Below, piece by piece: positions 23,973 through 33,749 of a stretch of DNA of 64,000 bases. The translations under genes were made by a program, and so were the position numbers. The notes under the pieces were generated by a model, which ran no database searches, was not told the DNA's origin, and saw only the letters and a program-made list of their open reading frames with translations. The stretch covers positions 186,001 through 250,000 of the forward strand of contig NADL03000481.1 in the NCBI GenBank assembly GCA_002205965.3, given 5' to 3'. Origin of the DNA: Kappaphycus alvarezii (Eukaryota > Rhodophyta > Florideophyceae > Gigartinales > Solieriaceae). How positions within the stretch are numbered: position 1 is the first letter of the stretch; every line of letters begins with the position of its first letter.

Positions 23973-24905
23973 TACAGGGTTGGACAAAATTATAAGAAAA
24001 TTAGAAAGTATAAAAGATTTGCTAAAGTATAGCAGTAAGAGTGCGTTTCATAACGTTCATGAACGCATTAAACTAGCTGATTACGATAAAACAATCAGAT
24101 ATCTATTTGCGTAAATATTTTTAAAGATATTTGCTTCTATGCATTCTAGAAACTGGGAAAAACTATAAGTAGAAATAGCTAACTTGAAGTATTTCGTGGC
24201 AGAACAGGGCAAACTGAATCAAACTTTACGTGTAATACTGTATATATGTTAGCTTAGACACCCCTAAGCAAGATTCGAGGCATCCATCGACTGCCCAACC
24301 GAAAATCCTGCCCTACAACATGTTACGAGGCAAGCGATTGTCAGACAAGGAGAAAGGCCTAATTTCGGAATATTCCCACGGAGCAATGTCTCCGGAAGCG
24401 ATTGCTGATGCCATAAACTGGAGCGCAACAGTGGCCCGCAACTTTTTGATACTTGGCGACAATTACGGGAGGCGCTTTTCCCCGGGACGACCAAAAAAAT
24501 TATCAGATGGGGACAAACGGCTCATTATTCGAGAGGCAAAAAGAAGTGGTAGCGGTTCGAATGCAATTATTAAGGCACCGCAGCTGATTTTCAACCCCCG
24601 CACCGTGCGTCGTGTGCTGAATCAGCGCCCTGTTGTGACTTTCAAGAAAGTTATGACTACTCCCGCGGTGAAACCTAGGCACAAACGGGACCGCAAGGAA
24701 TGGGCACTTGAGAAACTTGACTGGAGCGTGGCGGGTTGGTATGATTGGTTTGGTCCGATGGAAAGAAGTTCACTTTAGACGGACCAGACGGTTTGGCTGT
24801 GACGTGACAAGATAACAGAGAGAAGATTCAAGGTTTCCCGACGAGGCAAAATGGAGGCGAGGGGATTATGATATGGGCAACGTTCGCAGGAACAAGAAAG
24901 ACAAA
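23973..24905 (+). pseudogene. Tc1/mariner element: left terminal repeat and transposase N-terminus, truncated
   Basis: A TA followed by CAGGGTTGGACAAAATTATA at 23975 looks like a Tc1-type terminal inverted repeat. The transposase starts at ATG 24320: LSDKEKGLISEYSHG and AMSPEAIADAINWSATVARN form the HTH DNA-binding domain, SPGRPKKLS is the GRPKxLS hinge, and FNPRTVRRVL begins the second HTH. Near 24745 the frame shifts. The next frame reads WSDGKKFTLDGPDG, the first catalytic Asp block (SDEKKFxLDGPDG), and GEGIMIWATFAG, which matches GGxVMVWGAF. Sequence then runs into pentamer repeats at 24906. The second and third catalytic residues and the right terminal repeat are missing. Confidence 0.75.
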
Positions 24906-25130
24906 TACTGTAGTACAGTACAGTACTGTACAGTAGTGTAGTCAGGGCAAAATACAGTAGCCACACTACAGTACTGTACAGGACTGTAAGTAGTACATAG
25001 AGTTTATGTATCCTGTATTTTCGACAAAACTGTAATACGGAAACCAGATGCAAGCCGCTTAATGTTCCCATTCGTGAGAAGTACTGTACTGTACTGTACT
25101 GTGCAGTACTGTACAGTACAGTATTACTGT
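24906..25130. repeat. Pentamer repeat cluster (TACTG/CAGTA)
   Basis: Three runs (24906-24940, 24967-24989, 25081-25130) of TACTG units that switch to their reverse complement CAGTA within the run, for example TACTGTACTG...CAGTACAGTA. Each can fold on itself. Spacer sequence between them is unique and has no gene. Confidence 0.65.
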
Positions 25131-26751
25131 AAGTGTTCTGGTCGCATCAAGCCACTTGTGTCGCTCTCCCAATCAACCCGAAAACCCTTCCGCACCCTCT
25201 CAGTCCATGCATGTTATCAGCATTACCAAAGGCAATTTCTCAGTCGAGAGTAGGAACGCTCACAATGCTGAGATCTACGTAGAGACGCGCGGCGGTCGCG
25301 CCTTGTCAGCAGTCGTTCCTTGCTCTTTCCCTTCTCGTCTTGCTCAAGCAGTGGTTTGCACGCGCTCTTTCAGTCCCAGCCCGCTCCATTTGTTATCCGT
25401 TAGCCTCGTTTACAATATTCTAGCCCCCGATGCAATTACTGCTGTTCCTTCCTTTCGCCCCGCACTCCACAACCCCGTTATTCGCCTCTGCGAACGAAAT
25501 GTCCACCAGCTTCCAAGAAAAGTCATAGCGTCTAGTTGATTTTCCGGTATCACCTGAAACTGGTTATCCCTATCCTCACAGTGGCAACTTTGCGTCGTAT
25601 TCGAATATGCACTGCTATTTACCCGATCAAACTCCGCCCCTCCCTTCAAAAGTCTCTTTTTCTTTGGAATCCCATCGACTCTTCCTCACCTCTCTCACTG
25701 TCCTGCAAGCTTCGGATTTGATGGCCACTTTTTCGTTAGCAAACGTCAACCTTCTCTTCATTTCCCCCACAATCGCCGTTACCAACTTAACCACAGGTCT
25801 TCCCCTCCATGTACATTGTAGCCCGCGGCCTTCCCTGCAAAATGTTTCCTGTCATACCAAAATCATCGGAGAAGCTTATATCGCACCAGTCTCACTTCGC
25901 TTTCTCCATCTGCGGTACCAACTACAACAGTTCCTTACCAATCACCACCTTCATCTTTCCCGACAAACGTTTCAACCTTCTCGAAACCTTGAGCCTAAAC
26001 TTGCAATACTTGCGCGGGCAGTTTCCCCTTGAAGAGTTGCGACACGTCTCCAGTCCAGAGCAGTTTGGCGATAAATCATAATGAAAGCACAACCGGCGGT
26101 TGCCGGCATGTGGGCGGCTTGCGTGCTTCATTACTAGGCGTCTGCCGACCCACACACACGCCAGGGTATTCACTACACTGCGCAGAAACACTCCACAGTA
26201 AACATACCTCAGGATAGTGACCGGGGCTTGCTTCGCAGACCAGAAAATGCAAATGAAAACGGACGCTCAACGGCCCACGGTCATATCTCCTCTGCTCGTC
26301 TAGGGCTACCGCCAAAGTTGTAACCTAGTGAGCAGTGCCAGGTGCGACAATGACGGATTTGATAGCGGTGGAAACCACATGAGCCCTAGCAAGGGCCACA
26401 TAATAGACGGGAAATGTGTGATGGCAATAGTTGCAGATGGGCGAGACGTGGGAATGGGAACGGCAATGGATGAGGCTAGCCTCAAGAAGGCGTTCGGGTG
26501 TGGCATCGATGGACAGGTTAGCGGGGAATGGCCTGGAAATGAAGGACAAGGTGCGATATTGGGGTGGGTGGCGTATACTCGATGTTGTGTACAGGGTTGG
26601 GATTGCGGGGGCGGCGGAGGATGGGGCGGAAAGCTGGAGATGCAACGGGACCGGATGGGTGTTCCTTGGGAGACATGGTGGATTACCGGGTACTGTAGTG
26701 AGAATGAGGAACCATACGATGAAAAGGCAGGGGATGGTGGGTGAACGTGAT
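25131..26751. other. Unassigned region, possibly a decayed or spliced gene
   Basis: Plus-strand frames at 25156-25539 and 25607-26081 are open and pyrimidine-rich (for example SICGTNYNSSLPITTF and FNLLETLSLNLQYLRGQFPL at 25880-26040) but match nothing I recognise and lack a common frame. On the minus strand, 26306-26755 is open but low-complexity and is probably the 3' flank of the AAGAB-like gene. I call no gene here. Confidence 0.3.
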
Positions 26752-27504
26752 TCAAGGTGGATTGTCGGGCTTTTCACTGTCAGAGTCGGTAGAGGCATGG
26801 CTCAAGTCGTCGGAATCATGGTCCGAGTCGTGGGCATCCTGTAGCAGTAGTTCATCGACCAACCTTGTAACATCATCGTCATCAAGCGCTCTTCTTAGAC
26901 GTGTCGGGGCTGACAACACTGTAGTAGCTGGGGCCTTGTTGTCGGTACCATGTTCAATGTCGAGATCTTGGTCATTGTCACAGGGGGGTTCAACTACTGC
27001 GCCGGAAGAGACTTGAGGCCAGGTAGCACATTCTAGAGCGTTTTCAATGCGTGTGACGATATCAATGTGTTCCTCTTGACATAATAAGGCGGTGATGATC
27101 TCGACGTTGCAGGTGGAGCCCCAGTCGACGAGATCATAGGTTGCGGACTCATCAAGCGAGCTGTTGTCGATGAAAAGGAGAACAACGGTAGAGTCGGAGC
27201 AGAACGGGGAGAGTTTTGACCAGAGGTTAGTAGCGGTGGTAATGGAAGATGTTTGGGACGAGGAGAGAATGAGTGAGATGGCTGGAGAATGGCGAAGGGA
27301 AGCTTGAAAGTCGGGAGGTAGAGGGTTAGAGAGGAGCTGGGAGGCGGAATAGGTGTGGATTGGTACGGAGATGGAATAGTATTTGTTTGAGAAAGGAATT
27401 TGGTAGTTGTCGTTCATGCGGAAGTGGTTGGTGAGAAGGGAGTTTAGATTGTGAGGGGAGTCGATGGAAACTACGACAAGTTCTTGTGGTTTGGGAGGTT
27501 GCAT
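26752..27504 (-). CDS. AAGAB/p34-like adaptin-binding family protein
   Basis: Intact ORF. I prefer the ATG at 27504 (A at -3), which starts MQPPKPQELVVVSIDSPHN, the expected first beta strand; an in-frame ATG at 27645 would add 47 low-complexity residues. Later blocks are SNKYYSISVPIHTY, TVVLLFIDNSS and, most telling, TCNVEIITALLCQEE with VTRIENALECATWPQ. These fit the end of the GTPase-like fold of p34/AAGAB and Irc6 (WCxxxxxExIxxD...GxxRIxxALxxxxW). Known members act as assembly chaperones of clathrin adaptor complexes in the cytosol. The tail is acidic (DDDDVTRLVDELLLQDAHD), ending SDSEKPDNPP. At 250 aa the length is near that of fungal Irc6. The fold assignment is by eye. Confidence 0.5.
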   Translation of the reverse strand: MQPPKPQELVVVSIDSPHNLNSLLTNHFRMNDNYQIPFSNKYYSISVPIHTYSASQLLSNPLPPDFQASLRHSPAISLILSSSQTSSITTATNLWSKLSPFCSDSTVVLLFIDNSSLDESATYDLVDWGSTCNVEIITALLCQEEHIDIVTRIENALECATWPQVSSGAVVEPPCDNDQDLDIEHGTDNKAPATTVLSAPTRLRRALDDDDVTRLVDELLLQDAHDSDHDSDDLSHASTDSDSEKPDNPP

Positions 27505-28288
27505 GATTGACAGTGTGCAGAGGGAGGGGACGTTGCAGGTAGAGTTTGGCGGAAGCAGGTAGACCACGGCAGAGGGAGCACATGAGTGATGGGTTTTCGG
27601 ATCGTTGATCGGCGAGAAGGTTAAAGAGAAGGTAATGCTGTGCATGCGCAAGTACAGTACAATACAATATTGTGCTGTAATTTCTAATGATGATTATAAG
27701 GGATGTTGCCGTCGATTGAGACTCAGAACTACTGTAATTTACCCTCCCATACAATAGTCTACGTACAGTAAAACAGTAACAACCGGCACGCGACTTGCAG
27801 TAATCAATTATTCATTCGACACTGGCGGCAGTTGAACGGGGAAAGTGAATAAACTTTCTCTCGAGTACTGTAGTATTGCAACAGCGTATGATCATGAAAG
27901 TTTATTTCTCAGCTAGCTGAGATTCATCGGTTAGGCCATTGCCGGGGTCTCTCTGTTGAGCATGCTCACTTAAATCTTTAATGAAAGGTCCCACGTTCTC
28001 TCCCTTTTCTTATCCTCTCAACAGCGTTTTAATTCGAGTCGGGTTTGTCAAAGTCACGGAATGTTTTCCTAACACCATTGAGGGAGCTTTTACCTCAGGC
28101 TCTCAGAACCTCCTGGAACCCTGAGCATTCGTCATCTGTACAGTATACGGTAAACTCGCGAGAACCTCATCTTATTCACAGGACGACTTTTACACCAAAG
28201 TCGCCAAACACATCAATCCAACCCTTGACCATTCTCCAATCATCACGAAAAAACTTTCTCTTCCCACTGAGCACCAATTCCCCATCTC
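27505..28288. other. Region between the AAGAB-like and CAP genes
   Basis: Likely promoter and leader of the AAGAB-like gene and 3' flank of the CAP gene. Contains short CAGTA/TACTG runs at 27651-27675, 27766-27778 and 27864-27872. No other gene seen. Confidence 0.35.
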
Positions 28289-29419
28289 CTAACACTGCCG
28301 CCTCACAACTGGCTTCCTACACAACGAATCCCTTGGGAAGAACCGACAATACCTACAACAAACCCACTTGCACGCCATCGGCTGCAACCCCCCCCTAACA
28401 AACGGTCTGCACCGATTCCCGCTCAACTGCCGCAGCGAAAACCAACATTTCCTTCCCAACTCAATACACCTACACGCCCGGTTTCCCTCATCCCGAATGC
28501 GCCCCGACAACCCCCTCCGCTTCCTTCGTTTCCTCTTCCTCCATCGACCTCGTACCGACACCCGCTGGCATCGTCTCCCCCCCTCCGCACCAAACGTCCC
28601 GTACTTGTGCACCAATCCAAACGTCTGTACACAATACACCCGTCCAGACCTACCGAAATGAAAGCCGATCACCACCTCCCGAAACCACGGCCTCACCAAA
28701 TTCTCGCGATGCGTCTTGGAATGCAACCATTGCAAAACGCACGCCTTTGCCACGTCGCCTGTGGCGTAATTGAAGGCGATATTCTCCCCGCCGATCCATC
28801 GCTTGCATTTCACCTCCCGGGTCACATGTCTTAGATTCTGGTGTCGTAATCGACCACGTTGATGCAGAATAGCGGCGTAGCGGATTGCGTTGTCGAGTTG
28901 ACGGAGAGGGCCGGGGATGAGCATTGGGTTGACTTTGAAACGCTGGCGGATGTCGTTTGTATAGCGTGTGGCTTGTAAGGACCAGCAGGGCATGTCTAGT
29001 TTGAGACATGGGGCACGGCCAAGGCGCAGAGTGGTCATGAGGGATGGGACATGGTTGCATTTGGTGGTGCCGTCCGGTTCAAGGACGCAGTGTTGTGGGA
29101 TTTGAGTTGAGTAGCAGGGTAAGATGAAAACAAGGAAGAGGAGGGGATTGTTGGGAACGACATTGGGGAAGGGGATGGGTGGGGATTGGAGGTATGGTGG
29201 GGGACATGGGGGACACAGGGGGGGGGGGTAGGGGTGTGTGCCAGGGTGGGGAGGGATGGAAAGGTTGCTGCTGCTGCTTGATGGTGGTCTCGGGAAAGTC
29301 GGGTGTAGTGAGGGATGCGAGGTGACCGGCGCTCGAAGGGCGGACAAATTGTAGGGTGGGGGTGGGTAGCGGTTTTCGAAAATTGAATTGAGAGCAGCGG
29401 TATGGGGGTGGTTGGGCAA
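28289..29419 (-). CDS. CAP/SCP (PR-1-like) domain protein
   Basis: A long open minus-strand frame. Counting from 29419: residues 15-88 are Pro-rich, 89-106 are hydrophobic (NPLLFLVFILPCYSTQ, a signal-peptide or membrane segment), and 150-268 form a CAP domain. The domain shows LRQLDNAIRYAAILHQRG, LRHQN, GENIAFNYATGD, WLHSKTHRENLVRP, VVIGFHFGRSG and YCVQTFG. These are the helix, GENIA, W-x2-S-x2-HR-x-N and CAP2-like signatures of secreted PR-1/SCP proteins, which bind sterols or lipids or act in defence and wall biology. After it the tail is very basic (RKRKRRKRRG) and may be non-coding. The frame has no ATG before residue 128, so the start is unresolved: a small upstream exon, or a one-base shift from the ATG at 29163 that would lead straight into the hydrophobic segment. 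Confidence 0.6.
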   Translation of the reverse strand: MPNHPHTAALNSIFENRYPPPPYNLSALRAPVTSHPSLHPTFPRPPSSSSSNLSIPPHPGTHPYPPPLCPPCPPPYLQSPPIPFPNVVPNNPLLFLVFILPCYSTQIPQHCVLEPDGTTKCNHVPSLMTTLRLGRAPCLKLDMPCWSLQATRYTNDIRQRFKVNPMLIPGPLRQLDNAIRYAAILHQRGRLRHQNLRHVTREVKCKRWIGGENIAFNYATGDVAKACVLQWLHSKTHRENLVRPWFREVVIGFHFGRSGRVYCVQTFGLVHKYGTFGAEGGRRCQRVSVRGRWRKRKRRKRRGLSGRIRDEGNRACRCIELGRKCWFSLRQLSGNRCRPFVRGGLQPMACKWVCCRYCRFFPRDSLCRKPVVRRQC

Positions 29420-30509
29420 TGGATGAAAGTGATTTTGATGGCGGTGTAATGAGGTAGGGAGAAGTATGTTATTGATTTGAGTAGGAGAGGCAACGTAATC
29501 AAAGTGATAGCGTCAAGTTTCAAAATATCGTAATGGCTGCAAGTATCACAAATGGTTGAGTAGAGGGATTCGAGTCGCAGAAATGGAATCGCCACTGACG
29601 TCGAAACGCCTTAGTCAGGACATGTGCTTGGATGCTCCATCGCTAGGCGGTGTTCCAACTCACAACTGATCGTGGCACATTTGTCAATTCTAGGTACTGC
29701 AGCGGTTCTGGTAACTGCATGGCGAGTTGGATTAACGGCGCCCGCCGGTAGCAAAAGTCTAATCAGATCGGATAACCCATGTCGAACAGTATAATAAAAT
29801 ATTGTGTAATGCAGTGCATTGCACAAACAAGTTCAGGAAGCTCAAAAAGCTGTTGATGTCAACAGCAATTCCGAGGTGTACAGTTCCACCTTTCCTACCG
29901 AAATTGTTGTTGGTGACCATCCAAAAGGTCAACTTGATTTTTGCCCAGCTTACCACTATGCTACAGTACAGTACAGTACAGTATCAACAAACTCTGAAGA
30001 TTGTGTTGCCATTCAAATCTATGCCACGTAAATGGCTCTTGAATTGGCAACTTAGATCCGCCGATTCTACCAATCATCTCTCACCAGCTTAGCAAAGACC
30101 GTACAGCACGGTAATTACCATTGATGATACTCCATTGCGCTACCTATGGTTACCCTGAATTCTATTTACTTTTATGCAGCGAGTTGTAATTTGGGTCAAA
30201 CTGCTTGAATGCTCTTGCTGACATGCACCAGCTCAGCTCCCAACCCCACAGTCCACTCGATAGAGGTCCAAATTCCATGCATTACAGCAAATGAGCAACC
30301 CATCACAGCAATTTGATTGTGCGGGACATATGATATAAGCACTCGCTAAAAAGTTCGAATAATCCTCTCCGACTTTATGCCGCCAATGTCCAGTACAGTA
30401 CAGTATACTGTACGGTACGTGCTGTACTGTACTGTAATGTGATGGCACCATTAAAGAGGTGTAGTAGGGCTACTTTACAGTACAGTTGTTAAGTGAAGCA
30501 GAGCTTGTT
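29420..30509. other. Intergenic, with pentamer repeats
   Basis: No gene recognised; 29819-30031 is open but matches nothing. Two strong CAGTA/TACTG runs lie here (29961-29984 and 30391-30436, the latter with a CAGTA-to-TACTG inversion). Confidence 0.35.
30391..30436. repeat. Pentamer dyad repeat
   Basis: CAGTACAGTACAGTA, a short centre, then TACTGTACTG-type units: an inverted pair able to form a hairpin. Same motif as 24906-25130, 29961-29984 and 55310-55332. Confidence 0.6.
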
Positions 30510-31019
30510 GGGATTGTTGATATGAAGTTTGATATAAGTTGTATTGCATTTTACCAGTGATATACGTAATAGGGCTTATTTGCTACGGTCTCTTAGTACA
30601 CGAAGGGTCCTGCTTCGAATCGGCATGGACCTGCATTAAAGTTTTCGCCATGAAGTCGATCGAGCTACGAGTCTTGCAATACACTGACGAATGAGTTGCA
30701 TTGACAAGGCAGAGCGAACGGGTTAGACCATGAAGAGACGCGACCAAGGAGAATGCACCACAGTCCAGGGCCGATACTGGTATATGGGACCGACGTTGTA
30801 ACGATCACCCGCCGCCATGGGACAAGAAAGGTGGACCGGAAAATGCACAGTGATCGGCATGAGCTGAATGCAAGATTGACAGACTTGCAAGTCGTATGCT
30901 ATCGCAAGTAACGGGCGGTGAGCTACACCCGCGCGGCTATATAAGGCGCACGTTGCTGCGCTCAAATAAAGAATGACATGAAAGAGGAGAGTGCCCAGCC
31001 CAAGTAGCGAATCTTTAAC
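30510..31019 (+). mobile_element. Putative 5' LTR of Ty1/copia element 1
   Basis: Starts TGTTGGGATT, the usual copia LTR start, and contains TATATAA (30938-30944) followed 21 bases later by AATAAA (30965-30970), a compact promoter/poly(A) arrangement. The end near TTTAACA (about 31019) is a guess. No 3' LTR partner was found after 35110, so the pair cannot confirm the limits. Confidence 0.4.
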
Positions 31020-31051
31020 AGTGTGCACCTGTGTTGTGACCCACGTATCCA

Positions 31052-32158
31052 ATGGATCTCAAAGGAGATTTCACAGTTATGGGCCCCGCACGGTCCCTTT
31101 CTAGTTCGGCTGCCACTTCAAATAGCCCTCGAAAATTTATCACCAACAAAACATGCAAAGTCAAGTATCGTGAGCACCTTAGAAGATGGATGCAGATGTT
31201 GAACCTCTGTGGACAAGCCGATAAGAAGTTTCAAGCGATATATGTTGGTTCAGGACAACTGCTATACCTTTCATGTGACAATGCGTCCCAAGAGATGTTG
31301 ACGAGAGCTGAGTCTGCCGGAGAAGTGTCTTCACCAAGACTGAAACTTCCAGGCTCAAAATGGTAGAAGACGTATTAAATACAATAGCACGCGAATCAGA
31401 TGCGGAAAAATTCGCAGAGAAGTGGAGGTTCTCACAAAAATACACATGTTGCAGAAAAGTGATAAAGAGTCTACGGCAGATTTTTCTGTCAGGTTCAAAT
31501 CAGTCAGGTTCAAATCAGCAGTGGAATCGTATATAAATCAATCAGAGATCGTTTCATAATCAACCAATCGACAATTTGCCATTATGATGATTCGAAATGC
31601 GAAGCTAACTCTAGATACGATGAACGCAATTCTCTTCCAGCTCTCAGGACTCAAAAAGAAGATCCTATTCATGGAAACGCTTAGTCTTACTATGGAACAG
31701 TTCAACGAAATCTCTAAAGCACATAAAAATGGTTCGAAGGTTAGTCAGGAGTTGATAGAAAAGCTGGAACATGAAGAGAAAAGAATGGAGTATAACAAGG
31801 AATCGATATCCACGATGTTTACCCTTAATGACGCAAGCACATGCTTAGCTCAAGTAGTGGATGCTCCAAAAAAAGAGGTCATTGATACCATGCTTGGGGA
31901 ACGGAGACAGTCAAATGAACTGCGACAAGACTATCTCAAGCGCATTAAATCCGAATCTGCATACAGGGCATGCGGGGAGCATAGACACTGGTGGAATGAT
32001 CGCCCTTCATGCAGAGAAATCATCAAAGCCAAGCGAAAGAAGAGCTCAGGGGTCCATGGGAAAAGTAAAGAACAAGTTCGTGACAGTAGTGGAGCATCTG
32101 CAACAATGAAAGATGCTCCAAACCCAGTGAAAGATGAGAAGCCGCCGGTTTTTCAATG
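31052..32158 (+). pseudogene. Copia element 1, gag
   Basis: Begins at ATG 31052 (DLKGDFTVMGPARSLSSS). It shifts frame near 31360 and resumes in 31584-32158 with helical capsid-like sequence (MEQFNEISKAHKNGSKV). The C-terminal knuckle YRACGEHRHWWNDRPSC fits CxxCx3GHWxxDCPxC-type knuckles but has Tyr instead of the first Cys. A 15-bp tandem duplication (GTCAGGTTCAAATCA twice, 31490-31519) repeats five residues. The 3' end overlaps the protease frame by a few bases, as in frameshift-expressed gag-pol, though here mutation is just as likely. Confidence 0.6.
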
Positions 32159-32563
32159 ATGGGATCACGACTCGGTCCACGTGATCCCAACCCTATACTC
32201 GATGAGGGTGCCCCTCGATCTACAGGCGGAATGACTAATGAAATTCGCGTATGCGACGCTTTGGGGCTCAAGTTCGAGGTAGATGGGCCAAGAGGTGAAT
32301 ACTGGCACGGATGGGGAATGAACGGTGCAGGGGCGAAACCAATTGCATGTACCTGGACGCTGACTATAAACAATGTCAAAGAGAATCCAACGTGTATCCC
32401 CTTTGATCTAGTGGAAGGAGAGTCACCTCTGATCATAGGCTTGGATCTGAAGGAGTTCTCTAACACGGTTAATAGGAGGGAGCAATTATTTGTCTCATTC
32501 AAAAGGCCGAGTGACTCGGCTGAACGCATTTTCTTCACCTATATTAGCAGAGAAAAAAGTTGA
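32156..32563 (+). pseudogene. Copia element 1, aspartic protease
   Basis: NPILDEGAPRSTGG is the active-site loop. Retropepsins need D-[TS]-G; here it reads DEG (GAT GAG GGT), which should weaken or kill activity. VEGESPLIIGLDLKEF is the second conserved stretch (the ILGxD-like flap side). The protease would release the Gag-Pol products. The frame is open from 32156 to 32563 and then changes before integrase. Confidence 0.6.
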
Positions 32564-32574
32564 AACGACAGATT

Positions 32575-33545
32575 CAGACTTGAATTAGTACCCAGATTGA
32601 GGTCGACAATCACTACAATGCTCGGCAGTAATCGAAGGGGTCGTATTACTATGATTAAGCGACTCCATCGCCTAACACATGCGAGTGGTGAAGAAATGAT
32701 GAAACGAGGAACTTGTGCCAAATGGTATTTGATGCCTGTGGATTGTGTAAAGCACATGGAAGACCAGCGCCAATGAAGAAGATTTCAATAACCCATGTGA
32801 ACGAGAAAATCAACTCTACGGTGCAAGCAGACTTCGCTATAGTGACTATCTGAGAACAAGAGTATATAATACTTAATGTTATTGACGTCGGAACGAATTA
32901 TGGAGAGCGCACCATTGTCCCGGATAGAAATGGTAAAGTATTAAGGGAGACCTTGGAGAAGATATGGCCTTATCAACACGGTGTCCCTGACCATTTTTGT
33001 GCCGACCCAGAGTTCGCTAAGCCAGTACTTGTACGTTTCCTTGAGGCACACGGCACAACTTGTGACGCCAGACCATCTCGAACGCCAACGAAGAATGGTA
33101 GGGTCGAGCGGAATAACGGGCTATTTAAGGAGATTCTTCGAAGGCTTTACAGCGAAAATACAACGGCGCATCCGGATAATCTTGTTGCACGGGCGTCTTT
33201 AATGACAAAAATCTTCCATGGAAGCACAGTACTAAGTGCATTTCAACAGGCTCGTGGATACTCGCCATCAATCCTCGGTTTAATATCGACAGTGGTGACA
33301 CAGGAACTTTTAGATGCACATATAAAAACCAATGCGGCTAGAGCATTACAAAGGTTCATGCACTCAAATGCTAGCAGACTCCTTACGCCTGAAACGGCAA
33401 AAAGGAACATGTGTGGATCTACTACGACACGTCCGCCCAAAAATCAGCCAGCAAGGTGGATCAAAGTGAATGTAATTGAAGCAACTCCATTCATGCTGAA
33501 GTGCAGACGAGCTGAAAAGGGCCCTCATGACAGTAGCCAATGAAC
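32575..33545 (+). pseudogene. Copia element 1, integrase
   Basis: The pre-integrase finger remnant IKRLHRLTHASGEEMM (about 32655) is followed by the core. The first Asp is in VIDVGTNYGERTIV (about 32880), the second in DHFCADPEF (about 32995), and the Glu in NGRVERNNG (about 33105). Asp-Glu spacing fits DD35E. TPTKNGRVERNNG is typical of copia (TPQQNGVxER). Later FQQARGYSPS and WIKVNVIEATPF belong to the C-terminal part. Integrase inserts the cDNA into host DNA. Stops lie before 32880; 32953-33543 is open. Confidence 0.7.
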
Positions 33546-33749
33546 GCGTGCGCCTCATACCAAAACGGAACCTCGCTGAAGAACTACAAACACATGTGCT
33601 GGAGGATCTTCTATACAGCGAGAGCATGGATAATAGCTTAGTACATGAGTAACAGAATGAAGAAACAGTAGAGGGAGCATTGCTCGGAGGTATATCATCA
33701 GACAACCCGGAAAAAGATATCTGGACAACCGAGTGTGAAGAGGATCCTA

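Noticed and set aside
24906..25130. CRISPR-like or telomeric array
   Set aside because: Pentamer units with strand inversion, no spacers, and a eukaryotic setting.
26328..26744. Open plus-strand frame opposite the 3' flank of the AAGAB-like gene
   Set aside because: Gly/Trp-rich, low complexity, no motif. It looks like the shadow of a pyrimidine-rich minus strand.
28045..28398. Open plus-strand frame of 117 aa
   Set aside because: Antisense to the CAP-gene 3' part, compositionally biased, no domain.
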